A stretch of 64,000 nt of DNA from Variovorax sp. Root318D1 (GTDB lineage: Bacteria; Pseudomonadota; Gammaproteobacteria; Burkholderiales; Burkholderiaceae_C), in assembly GCF_001424835.1 (NCBI RefSeq), contig NZ_LMCQ01000001.1:218284-282283 (forward strand), read 5' to 3'. Shown one piece after another: positions 16,411 through 23,814 of this stretch. Position numbers and translations under genes: made by a program. Position 1 is the stretch's first letter. Every line of letters starts with the position of its first letter. Below the pieces are notes generated by a model, which saw nothing but the letters and a program-made list of their open reading frames with translations, searched no databases and was not told where the DNA came from.

Positions 16411-17382
16411 TCACTCGATCGTGATCTTGCGGCTGCGGATGATCTGGGCGTAGCGGCTTCTGTCATCGCCGATGAGCCTGGCGAACTCCTGCGCCGTGGT
16501 GGCGCGCGGCACGCCGCCCAGGCCGACGAAACGTGCCTTGACCGATTCGTCGGCCAGCACGGTGCGCACGTCGGCCGCGATGCGGTCCACCACATCCTGC
16601 GGCGTGCCCGCCGGCGCCAAGAGGCCGATCCAGGAGATCGCGTTGAAGCCCGGCGCCACGGTTTCCGCAAGCGTGGGCACCTCGGGAAAGGCCGGTACGC
16701 GCTTGTCGCCGGTCACGGCCAGCGCGCGCAGCTTGCCCGCCTTGATGTGGCCGGAGGCCTCCAGCACCGTCATGAACGACAGCTGCACATGGCCCGCGAG
16801 CAGGTCGGCGATGGCCGGACCGCCGCCGCGGTAGGGCACATGCAGGATGAAGGAGCCCGTCTGGTCCTTGAACATCTCGGCGGCCAGGTGCGGCGCGCCG
16901 CCGGCGCCCGAACTGCTGTAGCTCATCTGGCCCGGCTTCGACTTGGCCAGCGCCACGAACTCGGCCGCCGTCTTCGCGGGGACCGACGGATGGACCATCA
17001 TGGCCAGCGGCAGCTCGGCCACCAAAGACACCGGGGCAAAGGCCTTGTCGGCGTCGTAGGGCAGCTTGGGATACAGCAAGGGATTGATCGCCTGCGTGCC
17101 GATGTTGCCGAGGAGCAGCGTGTAGCCATCGGGCCTGGACTTGGCGACGTAGTCGGCGCCGATCTGCCCGGCGGCGCCGCCCTTGTTCTCCACGATGACG
17201 GGCTGGTTCCAGCGCCGGCTCAACTGCTCGGCGATCACGCGGCCGCCGGTGTCCGTGCCGCCGCCCGGCGGGAATGGAACCACGAGGGTCACGGGGCGGG
17301 AAGGGAAGGCCTGCGCGAAGCAAGGCGCGTGGAGGGCGCAGAAGGCAAGGGCGAGTGGGATCGCAAGGCGTCGAGTGAACAA
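16411..17382 (-). CDS. Bug/TctC-family periplasmic solute-binding protein
   Basis: 323 aa. Signal peptide at about 1-24 (TRRLAIPLALAFCALHAPCFA). Mature chain begins FPSRPVTLVVPFPPGGGTDTGGR, then VIVENKGGAAGQIGADYVAKS, both Bug signatures. The ATG at 17382 follows GAAGGAGACACCCTTG. It lies 53 bp downstream of the 2-hydroxyacid dehydrogenase gene in the same direction, which suggests uptake and oxidation of one hydroxy- or oxoacid. No transporter membrane subunits are present nearby. Confidence 0.88.
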   Translation of the reverse strand: MFTRRLAIPLALAFCALHAPCFAQAFPSRPVTLVVPFPPGGGTDTGGRVIAEQLSRRWNQPVIVENKGGAAGQIGADYVAKSRPDGYTLLLGNIGTQAINPLLYPKLPYDADKAFAPVSLVAELPLAMMVHPSVPAKTAAEFVALAKSKPGQMSYSSSGAGGAPHLAAEMFKDQTGSFILHVPYRGGGPAIADLLAGHVQLSFMTVLEASGHIKAGKLRALAVTGDKRVPAFPEVPTLAETVAPGFNAISWIGLLAPAGTPQDVVDRIAADVRTVLADESVKARFVGLGGVPRATTAQEFARLIGDDRSRYAQIIRSRKITIE

Positions 17383-17435
17383 GGGTGTCTCCTTCGTTTG
17401 TTATGGATGCGGTTGCTGCGCGGGAACGCAGGCGC

Positions 17436-18404
17436 TCAGGTGGTCAGGCTCATGGCGGGGCGCTCGCCTGCCAGGGCCTGTGCAATGCTCGCCAGCACCA
17501 TCTCGCCCATCGCGGTGCGGGTCTCCCAGGTGGCGCTGGCGCGGTGGGCCTGCAAGGTCGCGCGGCCGGACTGGCGCAGCGCCAGCGGCACGTGCGGTTC
17601 ATCGACGAACACGTCCAGGCCGGCGCCCGCGATGCGGCCGGCGGCCAGCGCCTGCGTCAGGGCGGCTTCATTGACGAGCCGGCCGCGCGCGACGTTGACC
17701 AGGAAGCCGCGCGGTCCCAGCGCATCGAGCACGGTTGCATCGACGATGCCTTCGGCCTGGTCCGCGGCTGCGCACAGCACCAGTGCGTCCGACGCGCGGG
17801 CCAGATCCAGCAGGCTCGGCATGAAGCGATGCGCGACGTCATCCATGGCGCGCAGATCGGTGTAGCCGATGGAGCAGCCGAAGGCGGCTGCCCGCACGGC
17901 CACGGCCCGGCCCACGCGGCCCATGCCGACGATGCCGATGCGCATGCCGCTGAACCGCCGGGCGAGCGGAATGGCGCTGGGCTGGGGGTGAAGCTCCCAC
18001 TGGCCCTCCCGCACGAAGCGGTCGCCGGCGCACAAATTGCGGCACGCCGCGATCAGCAGGCCGATGGCCAGGTCGGCCACGTCTTCCGTCAGCGCGCCCA
18101 GCGTGGCGGTGACGGGCAAGGCACGCTCGCGGCAGTACGGCAGATCCACTGCGTCGGTGCCGACACCGTTGATGGCCACCACCTTGAGGCTGGGCAGCTG
18201 CTCCAGCATCGCCCGCGAAATGCCGGTGTGCCCACCGGTGATCACGGCATCGATCGATGCGCCATGTTGACGCAACCAGGCCGCGGGATCGCTCAATTCG
18301 AAGTGCTTGTGCACCGTGTAGAGCGATGCGAGCTTGTCGTTGATTGCGGGAATCAGTATCGGGTTCAGTTGAAGGACTTGGGGTTGCATGGCGAAGAAGT
18401 TCAT
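17436..18404 (-). CDS. D-isomer-specific 2-hydroxyacid dehydrogenase
   Basis: 322 aa. NAD motif GMGRVG at 160-165; catalytic residues R240 (NVARGRLV), E269 (FVDEP) and H287 (LQAHRASAT, where most relatives have PHIGSAT). It is about as distant from the paralogue at 5334-6299 as family members usually are, so this is not a recent duplication. Heads the transcript that continues into two Bug genes. Divergent from the HTH-citrate synthase gene, sharing an AT-rich control region with tandem dyads. Likely hydroxypyruvate or glyoxylate-like chemistry; the substrate is unproven. Confidence 0.8.
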   Translation of the reverse strand: MNFFAMQPQVLQLNPILIPAINDKLASLYTVHKHFELSDPAAWLRQHGASIDAVITGGHTGISRAMLEQLPSLKVVAINGVGTDAVDLPYCRERALPVTATLGALTEDVADLAIGLLIAACRNLCAGDRFVREGQWELHPQPSAIPLARRFSGMRIGIVGMGRVGRAVAVRAAAFGCSIGYTDLRAMDDVAHRFMPSLLDLARASDALVLCAAADQAEGIVDATVLDALGPRGFLVNVARGRLVNEAALTQALAAGRIAGAGLDVFVDEPHVPLALRQSGRATLQAHRASATWETRTAMGEMVLASIAQALAGERPAMSLTT

Positions 18405-18458
18405 TGGCGAAGGCCGAGCCGCCAGCGATCTGGCGGCATGGACGCATGCTAGTGATGC

Positions 18459-18476
18459 ATTGACATATTGGTCAAT
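18459..18476. promoter_or_regulatory. Dyad 1 in divergent promoter region
   Basis: ATTGAC, six bases, GTCAAT; the inner bases also pair in part. It contains the TTGACA (18460-18465) that fits as -35 for the citrate-synthase-like gene. Confidence 0.5.
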
Positions 18477-18489
18477 ATTGATCTATATA
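18460..18489 (+). promoter_or_regulatory. Predicted promoter of the HTH-citrate synthase gene
   Basis: TTGACA at 18460-18465, an 18-bp spacer, then TATATA at 18484-18489 (a TATAAT two bases later would need a 20-bp spacer). The region is markedly AT-rich compared with its surroundings and is covered by both dyads. Confidence 0.45.
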
Positions 18490-18495
18490 ATCAAT
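18477..18495. promoter_or_regulatory. Dyad 2 in divergent promoter region
   Basis: ATTGAT, seven bases, ATCAAT, directly abutting dyad 1 and covering the -10. The two elements share the half-site ATTGAY, which suggests one protein binding twice, on one face of the helix or nearly so (centres 18.5 bp apart). Confidence 0.5.
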
Positions 18496-18521
18496 AGAAA
18501 TTGACTCTACGCCGCACCGCC

Positions 18522-19682
18522 ATGGCTTCCTGGATTTCGATGAACGAGGCGTGCAACCTCCTGGGCGTGCAGCCTCAGACGCTCTACGCGTACGTGAGCC
18601 GCGGCAAGCTCGAGGTCTCGCCGGACCCGGCCGACACGCGGCGCAGGCTCTACCGCGCCGAGGACGTGGCCGTGCTGGCCAAGCGCAAGCAGGCCGGCCG
18701 CAAGCACGAGACACTGGCCGCGAACACGCTGTTCGGCTCCGAACCCAGCATTCCGACGGCCCTGTGTGCGTTCTCCCGTGGGCGTCCGTACTACAGGGGG
18801 CGCGATGCGGTGGCCATGGCCCGCACGGCCACGCTCGAAGACGCGGCCCAGCTGTTATGGGGCGCCGAGCGCGCCGTCGATTTCTCCTGCATGACGCCGA
18901 TGCGCGCAGGCAAGCCGGGCCGCGACGCGGCCTTCGCCGCGCTGGCCAGCCTGGCGGCCGCCGGCCACTCCACAGGAGGACGCCTGACCCGGGTGCTGCA
19001 TGCCGAAGGCCAGGAACTGGTCGGGCAGGTGGCCAATGCATTCGGCGCCTCGCCAGGCCAAGAGCCGCTGCACCTGCGCTTTGCCAAAGGGTGGAAGCAA
19101 CCGGCCAAGGTGGCCGATTTGCTGCGAACGGCCATGGTGCTGCTGGCCGATCACGAGTTGACCAGTTCCGCCTTCGTCGCGCGCATCACGGCGTCGACAG
19201 GCGCTTCGTTGCCCGCATGCCTGCTGGCCGGATTGACCACGCTCTCGGGCCCCTTGCATGGCGATGCCTCGGGCCGCGTGCGCGCGCTGTTCAGCGAGGT
19301 GGAGCGACTGGGCGAGGACCAGGTGCTGGCCCATTACCTCGCCAACGGCCTGTCGCCGGCGGGCTTCGGCCATCACCTCTATCCCGACGGCGATCCGCGT
19401 GCGGCCGCCCTGCTGGATCTGTTCGAACCGCCGAAGGTGATCGTGCGCTTCATCGCAAAGGTGACGAAGCTGACCGGCTTGCAGCCCAACATCGACGTTG
19501 CCTTGGCCGCCCTGGTGGCCCACCATCGGCTTCCCGCCGATGCGGCTTTCGGTCTGTTCGCAACGGCGCGCAGCGTGGGGCTCCTGGCGCACAGCCTGGA
19601 GCAGCTGAGCGTGGCGCAAGTCATCCGCCCGCGCGGGCGCTATGTGGGTCCGGTGCCCGAAGCGAGCGAGCAGGGCGGTTGA
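18522..19682 (+). CDS. Citrate synthase-like protein with N-terminal helix-turn-helix domain
   Basis: 386 aa from the ATG at 18522. Residues 1-55 form a MerR/excisionase-like winged HTH (MNEACNLLGVQPQTLYAYVSRGKLEVSP). The remainder is a short citrate synthase fold with the catalytic set kept: H246 (GPLHGDASGR), H284 (GFGHHLYPDGDPRA) and D325 (PNIDVALAAL), plus H211 (DHELTSSAF) and RPRGRYVG near the end. It could be an active Si-citrate or methylcitrate-type synthase whose HTH is a dimerisation or DNA-binding module, or a regulator that senses oxaloacetate or acyl-CoA. It is divergent from a hydroxyacid dehydrogenase/Bug operon, which would be the natural target. Confidence 0.8.
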   Translation: MASWISMNEACNLLGVQPQTLYAYVSRGKLEVSPDPADTRRRLYRAEDVAVLAKRKQAGRKHETLAANTLFGSEPSIPTALCAFSRGRPYYRGRDAVAMARTATLEDAAQLLWGAERAVDFSCMTPMRAGKPGRDAAFAALASLAAAGHSTGGRLTRVLHAEGQELVGQVANAFGASPGQEPLHLRFAKGWKQPAKVADLLRTAMVLLADHELTSSAFVARITASTGASLPACLLAGLTTLSGPLHGDASGRVRALFSEVERLGEDQVLAHYLANGLSPAGFGHHLYPDGDPRAAALLDLFEPPKVIVRFIAKVTKLTGLQPNIDVALAALVAHHRLPADAAFGLFATARSVGLLAHSLEQLSVAQVIRPRGRYVGPVPEASEQGG

Positions 19683-19707
19683 ACGCGGGAGACTAGCGCC
19701 ATCGCGA

Positions 19708-20088
19708 TCAGCTGTTGGGCTTTGCGTATTGCTCCGCGCTCATCATCTCCAGGCCAACGAAGGGCTTGTCGCCCTCGACCCATGCATCGTGGCCCGGAGG
19801 AATGGTGTACGACATGCCTTCCTCGATGGCGGTCTTGGTGCCGTCATTCATCTGCACGGTGATGCGGCCGGAAACCGCGTACCCCACATGAGCCACCTGG
19901 CAACTGTCCGTGCCGACGACTGGCTTGATGCACTTCGACCAACGCCACCCGGGCTGGAAATTGAAGCGCCCGAGCGTGTAGCCCTCGAGGCGGACCACTT
20001 CGACCCGGGTCTTTTCCGGCTCCCGAACCTCGTCCGGTTCGTCATGGGATTTCGTCTGGAGCTTGCTGACATTCATGGGACTGGCCAT
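19708..20088 (-). CDS. Cupin-domain protein
   Basis: 126 aa from the ATG at 20088, which has a strong AAGGAGAAGACGCG leader; codons further upstream in frame are not protein-like. A single cupin barrel is recognisable at about 45-115 (GTDSCQVAHVGYAVSGRITVQM, then SYTIPPGHDAWVEGD). The usual metal histidines are partly present. Possibly a small sugar- or ligand-binding enzyme or sensor. It is divergent from the SOS-type unit, about 165 bp away. Confidence 0.7.
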   Translation of the reverse strand: MASPMNVSKLQTKSHDEPDEVREPEKTRVEVVRLEGYTLGRFNFQPGWRWSKCIKPVVGTDSCQVAHVGYAVSGRITVQMNDGTKTAIEEGMSYTIPPGHDAWVEGDKPFVGLEMMSAEQYAKPNS

Positions 20089-20206
20089 CGCGTCTTCTCC
20101 TTGCACGAGTGAGCAGATAGTCGGCGGCAGCCTCGTGCCGAACCGCACGTCGAACGGTTGGATGTTAGTACCGAGGACACACTTCGGCGACGTATTTCGA
20201 CAGTTT

Positions 20207-20235
20207 TTGAAAACCTTATTAGTACTGTTTAAAAA
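20207..20235 (+). promoter_or_regulatory. Predicted promoter of the SOS-type unit
   Basis: TTGAAA at 20207-20212, a 17-bp spacer, then TAAAAA at 20230-20235. The LexA box overlaps the -10 and the expected start point. Confidence 0.5.
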
Positions 20236-20242
20236 TACAGTA
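20223..20242. promoter_or_regulatory. LexA (SOS) box
   Basis: TACTGTTTAAAAATACAGTA: outer arms TACTGT and ACAGTA are perfect and the centre is eight A/T bases. This is the gamma/beta-proteobacterial LexA consensus CTGT-N8-ACAG extended by two symmetric bases on each side. It lies 11 bp before the ATG of the 72-aa gene. Confidence 0.85.
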
Positions 20243-20253
20243 GTATCTGGGGC

Positions 20254-20472
20254 ATGGACTCCATTCCTGCTCCCCTCTGGATCGCCGCTTGCGCGCACCG
20301 GCTGCAGCAGCGGTGGCATACCGTCGATCCGCTCGAGCTGGAGGAAGTTGCGCGCGAGCTTTGGCGCGATCCTCGCCTACGCGCAATGTCGCCCACGGAG
20401 GCGGCGGTCGAGTGGCTGCAACCGGTAGCGTACGGCAATGGGCATCCTGGTCGGCACGGCTTCTTGGACTGA
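20254..20472 (+). CDS. Small uncharacterised SOS-controlled protein
   Basis: 72 aa, not assigned to a family. Helix-rich, with WIAACAHRLQQRW and LELEEVARELWRDPRL followed by SPTEAAVEWLQPV. No cysteine pair, signal peptide or membrane segment. Its ATG is 11 bp after a LexA box. The last 35 nt overlap the start of the DUF72 gene in another frame, so translation of the two is probably coupled. The charged/hydrophobic helix pattern would suit a partner protein. Whether it acts in DNA repair or as a regulator cannot be told from sequence. Confidence 0.65.
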   Translation: MDSIPAPLWIAACAHRLQQRWHTVDPLELEEVARELWRDPRLRAMSPTEAAVEWLQPVAYGNGHPGRHGFLD

Positions 20473-21337
20473 CAAGACGCTGCTTGCGTGCGGTCGCTTC
20501 TACCCGAAGGAGGTGAAGACCGCCGAGGCACGCCTGCGCTACTACGCGTCGATCTTTCCGCTGGTGGAGGTCGACTCCAGCTTCTACGGCATTCCGGCGC
20601 CGGCCAACGCAAAGCTGTGGGCCGAGCGCACGCCCGAGGCCTTCACCTTCAACGTGAAGGCCTTCCGGCTCTTCACGGGCCACCAGACCGATGCCAAGGT
20701 GCTGCACAAGGACATCCAGCAAGCCTTGGCTGGGACCAGCACCAAGACCCTCTACTACCGCGGCATGCCGCCCGAGATCAGCGTGGAGCTGTGGCGGCGT
20801 TTTCGCGAGGCCATTGCGCCGCTCAGGCTGGCGGGCAAGCTCGGGCTGGTGCACTTCCAGTTTCCGCCCTGGCTCGTCTGCAACCGCGAGGGACATGCGC
20901 ATGTGGCGCACTGCGTCGAGCAGATGGCGGGCCACACGATGAGCATCGAGTTCCGGCACCGCTCATGGTGGGACGACGCGCACCGCGCAGGCACCATCGA
21001 GTTCCTGCGTAAGCTTGGTGCCGTGCACACCATCGTCGACGGCCCGCAAGGCTTTGCCAACAGCGTGCCGCTGCTGGCGGAAATCACCAATGCCGACTGC
21101 GCGCTGGTGCGCCTGCACGGACGCAATGTCGACACTTACAACATCAAGGGCGCGGCCTCGGCGGCCGAGCGCTTCGACTACGACTATCCGGACCCCGAGC
21201 TGCGGGAGATCATGATGGAAGTGGTGCGCTTGGCCTACAAGGTGCGCAACACGCACGTCATCTTCAACAACTGCGACGAGGACAAGGGCCAGCGCAACGG
21301 CATCACGTTCATGAAGATGCTGCTGGCGCACGGATGA
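20438..21337 (+). CDS. DUF72 (YecE-like) TIM-barrel protein
   Basis: 299 aa. Begins with the DUF72 signature GILVGTASWTDKTLLACGRFYP and continues with VEVDSSFYGIPAPANAKLWAE, the FNVKAF strand, SIEFRHRSWW at about 168-177, and a C-terminal THVIFNNCDEDKGQRN motif that is the most conserved part of the family. DUF72 proteins resemble TIM-barrel phosphodiesterases/isomerases but have no agreed activity. Transcription together with the LexA-boxed 72-aa gene links this copy to the DNA-damage response. The start lacks a good ribosome site, consistent with coupling. Confidence 0.8.
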   Translation: MGILVGTASWTDKTLLACGRFYPKEVKTAEARLRYYASIFPLVEVDSSFYGIPAPANAKLWAERTPEAFTFNVKAFRLFTGHQTDAKVLHKDIQQALAGTSTKTLYYRGMPPEISVELWRRFREAIAPLRLAGKLGLVHFQFPPWLVCNREGHAHVAHCVEQMAGHTMSIEFRHRSWWDDAHRAGTIEFLRKLGAVHTIVDGPQGFANSVPLLAEITNADCALVRLHGRNVDTYNIKGAASAAERFDYDYPDPELREIMMEVVRLAYKVRNTHVIFNNCDEDKGQRNGITFMKMLLAHG

Positions 21338-21453
21338 GGGTTGGCATCAACCGCTTCACCAAAGCGGCCATCTCCGAAGATGCCATCTCGCCTTCGCCCA
21401 GGTCCGCCATGCAAGGTATATGGCCATGACACCCCCCGTTTCCTTCACTGTTC

Positions 21454-21654
21454 CTATCTGGATGCGGGAGCGTTGCCGTTCCCCTGGCGCGGCACCGTGG
21501 TGCCACTGGCGGGAACATTGCCCGGCCCTTCCGATGGATCGTTGATGCCGTAGAAGAAAAGCACCCCCACGACGATGACCGCGATGGCGGCCAACAGGAT
21601 CCACATCAAGCGGCGGCCGATGTCGCCCTGCTTGTGCTCTTGCCTGGTTTCCAT
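21454..21654 (-). CDS. Small single-pass membrane protein
   Basis: 66 aa. Short basic N-terminus (METRQEHKQGDIGRR), one membrane segment at about 16-36 (MWILLAAIAVIVVGVLFFYG), then a Gly/Pro/Asn-rich exported tail. No known family. Lies 13 bp downstream of the DUF3606 gene on the same strand. Such small proteins are common in stress islands of Comamonadaceae; the role is unknown. Confidence 0.55.
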   Translation of the reverse strand: METRQEHKQGDIGRRLMWILLAAIAVIVVGVLFFYGINDPSEGPGNVPASGTTVPRQGNGNAPASR

Positions 21655-21667
21655 GGCGCCCAGGCGG

Positions 21668-21850
21668 TTATCTGCGCATTTCGACCAGGTACGCCCGAAC
21701 CGCATCGGCTGAATTGCCCACGACTCTCACCGCGTCTCGCAGCTGCGTCTCGGAACACTTCAGCGCCTCGGTCCATGATCGCACTTCGTGCGGCTCATCA
21801 ATTGCGATCAGCTTGCGATCCAGTCCTGTCTTCTTGAGGTCGTCGGCCAT
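21668..21850 (-). CDS. DUF3606-domain protein
   Basis: 60 aa from the ATG at 21850 behind CACAGGAGAAAAAAA, a very strong ribosome site. The DUF3606 pattern is clear: DRKLIAIDEPHEVRSWTEALKCSETQLRDAVR, then VGNSADAVRAYL. Proteins of this family are short and cytoplasmic and often sit near general-stress genes; no biochemical role is established. Probably forms a two-gene unit with the small membrane protein downstream. Confidence 0.75.
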   Translation of the reverse strand: MADDLKKTGLDRKLIAIDEPHEVRSWTEALKCSETQLRDAVRVVGNSADAVRAYLVEMRR

Positions 21851-21999
21851 TTTTTTTCTCCTGTGGTCACGGCGGCACAATGCCTCCGGCACCTCAGGTT
21901 GAGCGCGGGGGAGCCACGGCGCCATGCCGTTTTGACGCGTCTTGCTGACAGTGACTCTCCTACGCGGCGCCGGAACATGCTCATGGGCGGTCCGCGCAC

Positions 22000-22027
22000 T
22001 TGCAACCCTAGGATTGCAACCCTAGGA
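22000..22027. repeat. Perfect 14-bp tandem duplication across a stop codon
   Basis: TTGCAACCCTAGGA occurs twice back to back (22000-22013, 22014-22027). The right-hand copy carries the stop codon of the esterase gene (TAG on the minus strand at 22024-22022), and the left copy repeats it just beyond. Confidence 0.8.
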
Positions 22028-23002
22028 CGATCGGGGCGACAGTTGCGCGCGCAGCCACGCGGCCATGTCGCCCATCACCTGGTTGCCCAGCGGCGATACG
22101 GCGGTGAAGTGAATGCAGGCGTGAATGGCGCCGGGATAGTGGCGGTGCTCGGTCGGCACGCCGGCCTCTGCGATGCGCAGCGCGAGCGCATGGCCTTCGT
22201 CGCGCAGCGGGTCATGGCCCATGGTGGCCAGCCAGGTGGGTGGCAGCGTGTTCAGGGACTGCGACTGCAGCAGGGCGAAATCGGCATGCCGCGCCAACTG
22301 CTCGCGCCCGCCCAGGTAGCAATCGATGAACCACTGCATGACACCGGTGGTGAGGAACTTGCCCTCTCCGTTCTCCGCCATCGAAGGGCTCGGCTCGCTG
22401 TAGTGCTGGGCGACCGGGTAGATGAGGCCTAGCGCGCGCGGTGCCATGGTGCCGGCCGAACGCAGCACCGCCGCGGCGGCCAGCTGCGCGCCCGCGCTGT
22501 CGCCGGCCAGCGCGATGCGCGAGGGATCGGCGCCGAGCGCTTGCGCGTGCGCAGCCACCCAGCGCAGCGTGCAGGCCACGTCGTCCACCGCCGCCGGAAA
22601 GGGATGCTCGGGCGCCAGCCGGTAGTCCACCGCCACCACCACGGCGTCCACGTCATGGCACAGGGTGCGGCACACCTTGTCGTGGGTTTCGAGATCGCCG
22701 ATCACGAAGCCGCCACCGTGAACGTAAAGCAGCAGGGGAAGCGGCCCCTTCGCGTCGGGCTGGTAGATGCGCAGTGTTAGCGGGCTTGCAGGACCGTCGA
22801 TGACGCGGTCGTCCGCCGATGCGATGGGAGGTGCCGCCAAGCCCAGCGCGGCAGCCAGCTCGCGGTAGACCTGGCGCGCCACCGGCGGCGGCAGCGACTC
22901 CAGCGGCGGGCCGCCCTGCGCGGCGGCCTGTGCCAGAAAGCCGGCCAGCGCCGGATCGAGGGGTGCCGTGTCGAGCACGGCAGCAATGGAAGTGCGGGTC
23001 AT
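22022..23002 (-). CDS. Alpha/beta hydrolase, hormone-sensitive-lipase (HSL) family esterase
   Basis: 326 aa from the ATG at 23002. Oxyanion-hole HGGG (LLYVHGGGFVIGD), nucleophile serine in GDSAGAQLA, then the acid in MGHDPLRDEG and histidine near HYPGAIHACIH, the full HSL set. It hydrolyses short acyl or aromatic esters. It is the last gene of the ALDH-SDR-esterase operon, with a 7-bp gap from the SDR gene. It could release an aromatic alcohol that the SDR and ALDH then oxidise. Its stop codon lies in a 14-bp tandem duplication. Confidence 0.85.
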   Translation of the reverse strand: MTRTSIAAVLDTAPLDPALAGFLAQAAAQGGPPLESLPPPVARQVYRELAAALGLAAPPIASADDRVIDGPASPLTLRIYQPDAKGPLPLLLYVHGGGFVIGDLETHDKVCRTLCHDVDAVVVAVDYRLAPEHPFPAAVDDVACTLRWVAAHAQALGADPSRIALAGDSAGAQLAAAAVLRSAGTMAPRALGLIYPVAQHYSEPSPSMAENGEGKFLTTGVMQWFIDCYLGGREQLARHADFALLQSQSLNTLPPTWLATMGHDPLRDEGHALALRIAEAGVPTEHRHYPGAIHACIHFTAVSPLGNQVMGDMAAWLRAQLSPRSS

Positions 23003-23009
23003 CGGGCGT

Positions 23010-23777
23010 TCAGATGTAGGTCGATGCCAAGCCGCCATCGACCGGAATGTTCGCGCCGCTGATCCAGCGCGCCTCGTCGCTGCAGAGCCACGCAATCACC
23101 GGCGCGATCTCGTCCGCGAACCCGGGGCGCAGCATGCGGTGCGCATCGGCCTGCACGCGCTCCTGGCCGAGCATGCTCACGAAGTCGCCCAGGATCGGCG
23201 TGAACACCGGGCCCGGCGCCACGCAGTTCATGCGCACGCCGCGATCCAGAAACCATTGCTGCGACTGCGTGGCGCTCCAGACGATCAGCGCTTCCTTGAA
23301 GTACTGGTAGCAGGTCTCCTGCGGCACCATGTGGTCGCGCAGCCAGTGGGCGCCGGCCTCGAAGCCTTGCGCGGCGGCCAGGGCCTTGTGCGGCGCCAGT
23401 CGCTGCGGCCATTCGGCGCCGAGGATGGAGGCCACGTTGACGATGGAGCCGCCGCGCGGGATGCGCGGCAGCGCCTGCTCCGTCAGGTGGCGCAGCCCCA
23501 GGTAGTTGACGTCGGCCACCAGCTTGACCGGCGCGGTGCCGGGCACGCCGGCGATGTTGCACAGCGCATCGAAGCGCTCGGGCAACTGCGCCACGGCCGC
23601 ATCGATGGCGGCGACGGAACTCAGGTCGGCCTTGACGAAGCCGTCGAGCGTGAGGCTCGGGTCGTTGCGGTCCACGCCGATGACGCGGGCGCCGGCAAAG
23701 CGCGCGATGCGAACCACCTCGGCGCCGATGCCCGACGACACGCCGGTGACGACGATGGTTTTTCCTTGAAGCTGCAT
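23010..23777 (-). CDS. Short-chain dehydrogenase, coniferyl-alcohol dehydrogenase-like
   Basis: 255 aa from the ATG at 23777 (GAGGAGACATTTC leader). SDR signatures: TGVSSGIG near the N-terminus, NIAG-type NxAG (CNIAGVPG), serine in NVASILGAEW, YxxxK within CYQYFKEAL, and the C-terminal NIPVDGGLASTYI. The overall pattern, including NYLGLRHLTE and MNCVAPGPVFTPILGDF, resembles proteins annotated as coniferyl-alcohol dehydrogenase (CalA). It would oxidise an aryl or allylic alcohol to the aldehyde for the ALDH encoded upstream. The substrate is inferred from family resemblance and context. Confidence 0.8.
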   Translation of the reverse strand: MQLQGKTIVVTGVSSGIGAEVVRIARFAGARVIGVDRNDPSLTLDGFVKADLSSVAAIDAAVAQLPERFDALCNIAGVPGTAPVKLVADVNYLGLRHLTEQALPRIPRGGSIVNVASILGAEWPQRLAPHKALAAAQGFEAGAHWLRDHMVPQETCYQYFKEALIVWSATQSQQWFLDRGVRMNCVAPGPVFTPILGDFVSMLGQERVQADAHRMLRPGFADEIAPVIAWLCSDEARWISGANIPVDGGLASTYI

Positions 23778-23814
23778 GAAATGTCTCCTCGTGGGTTCAA
23801 TAGCCAACTGGCAC

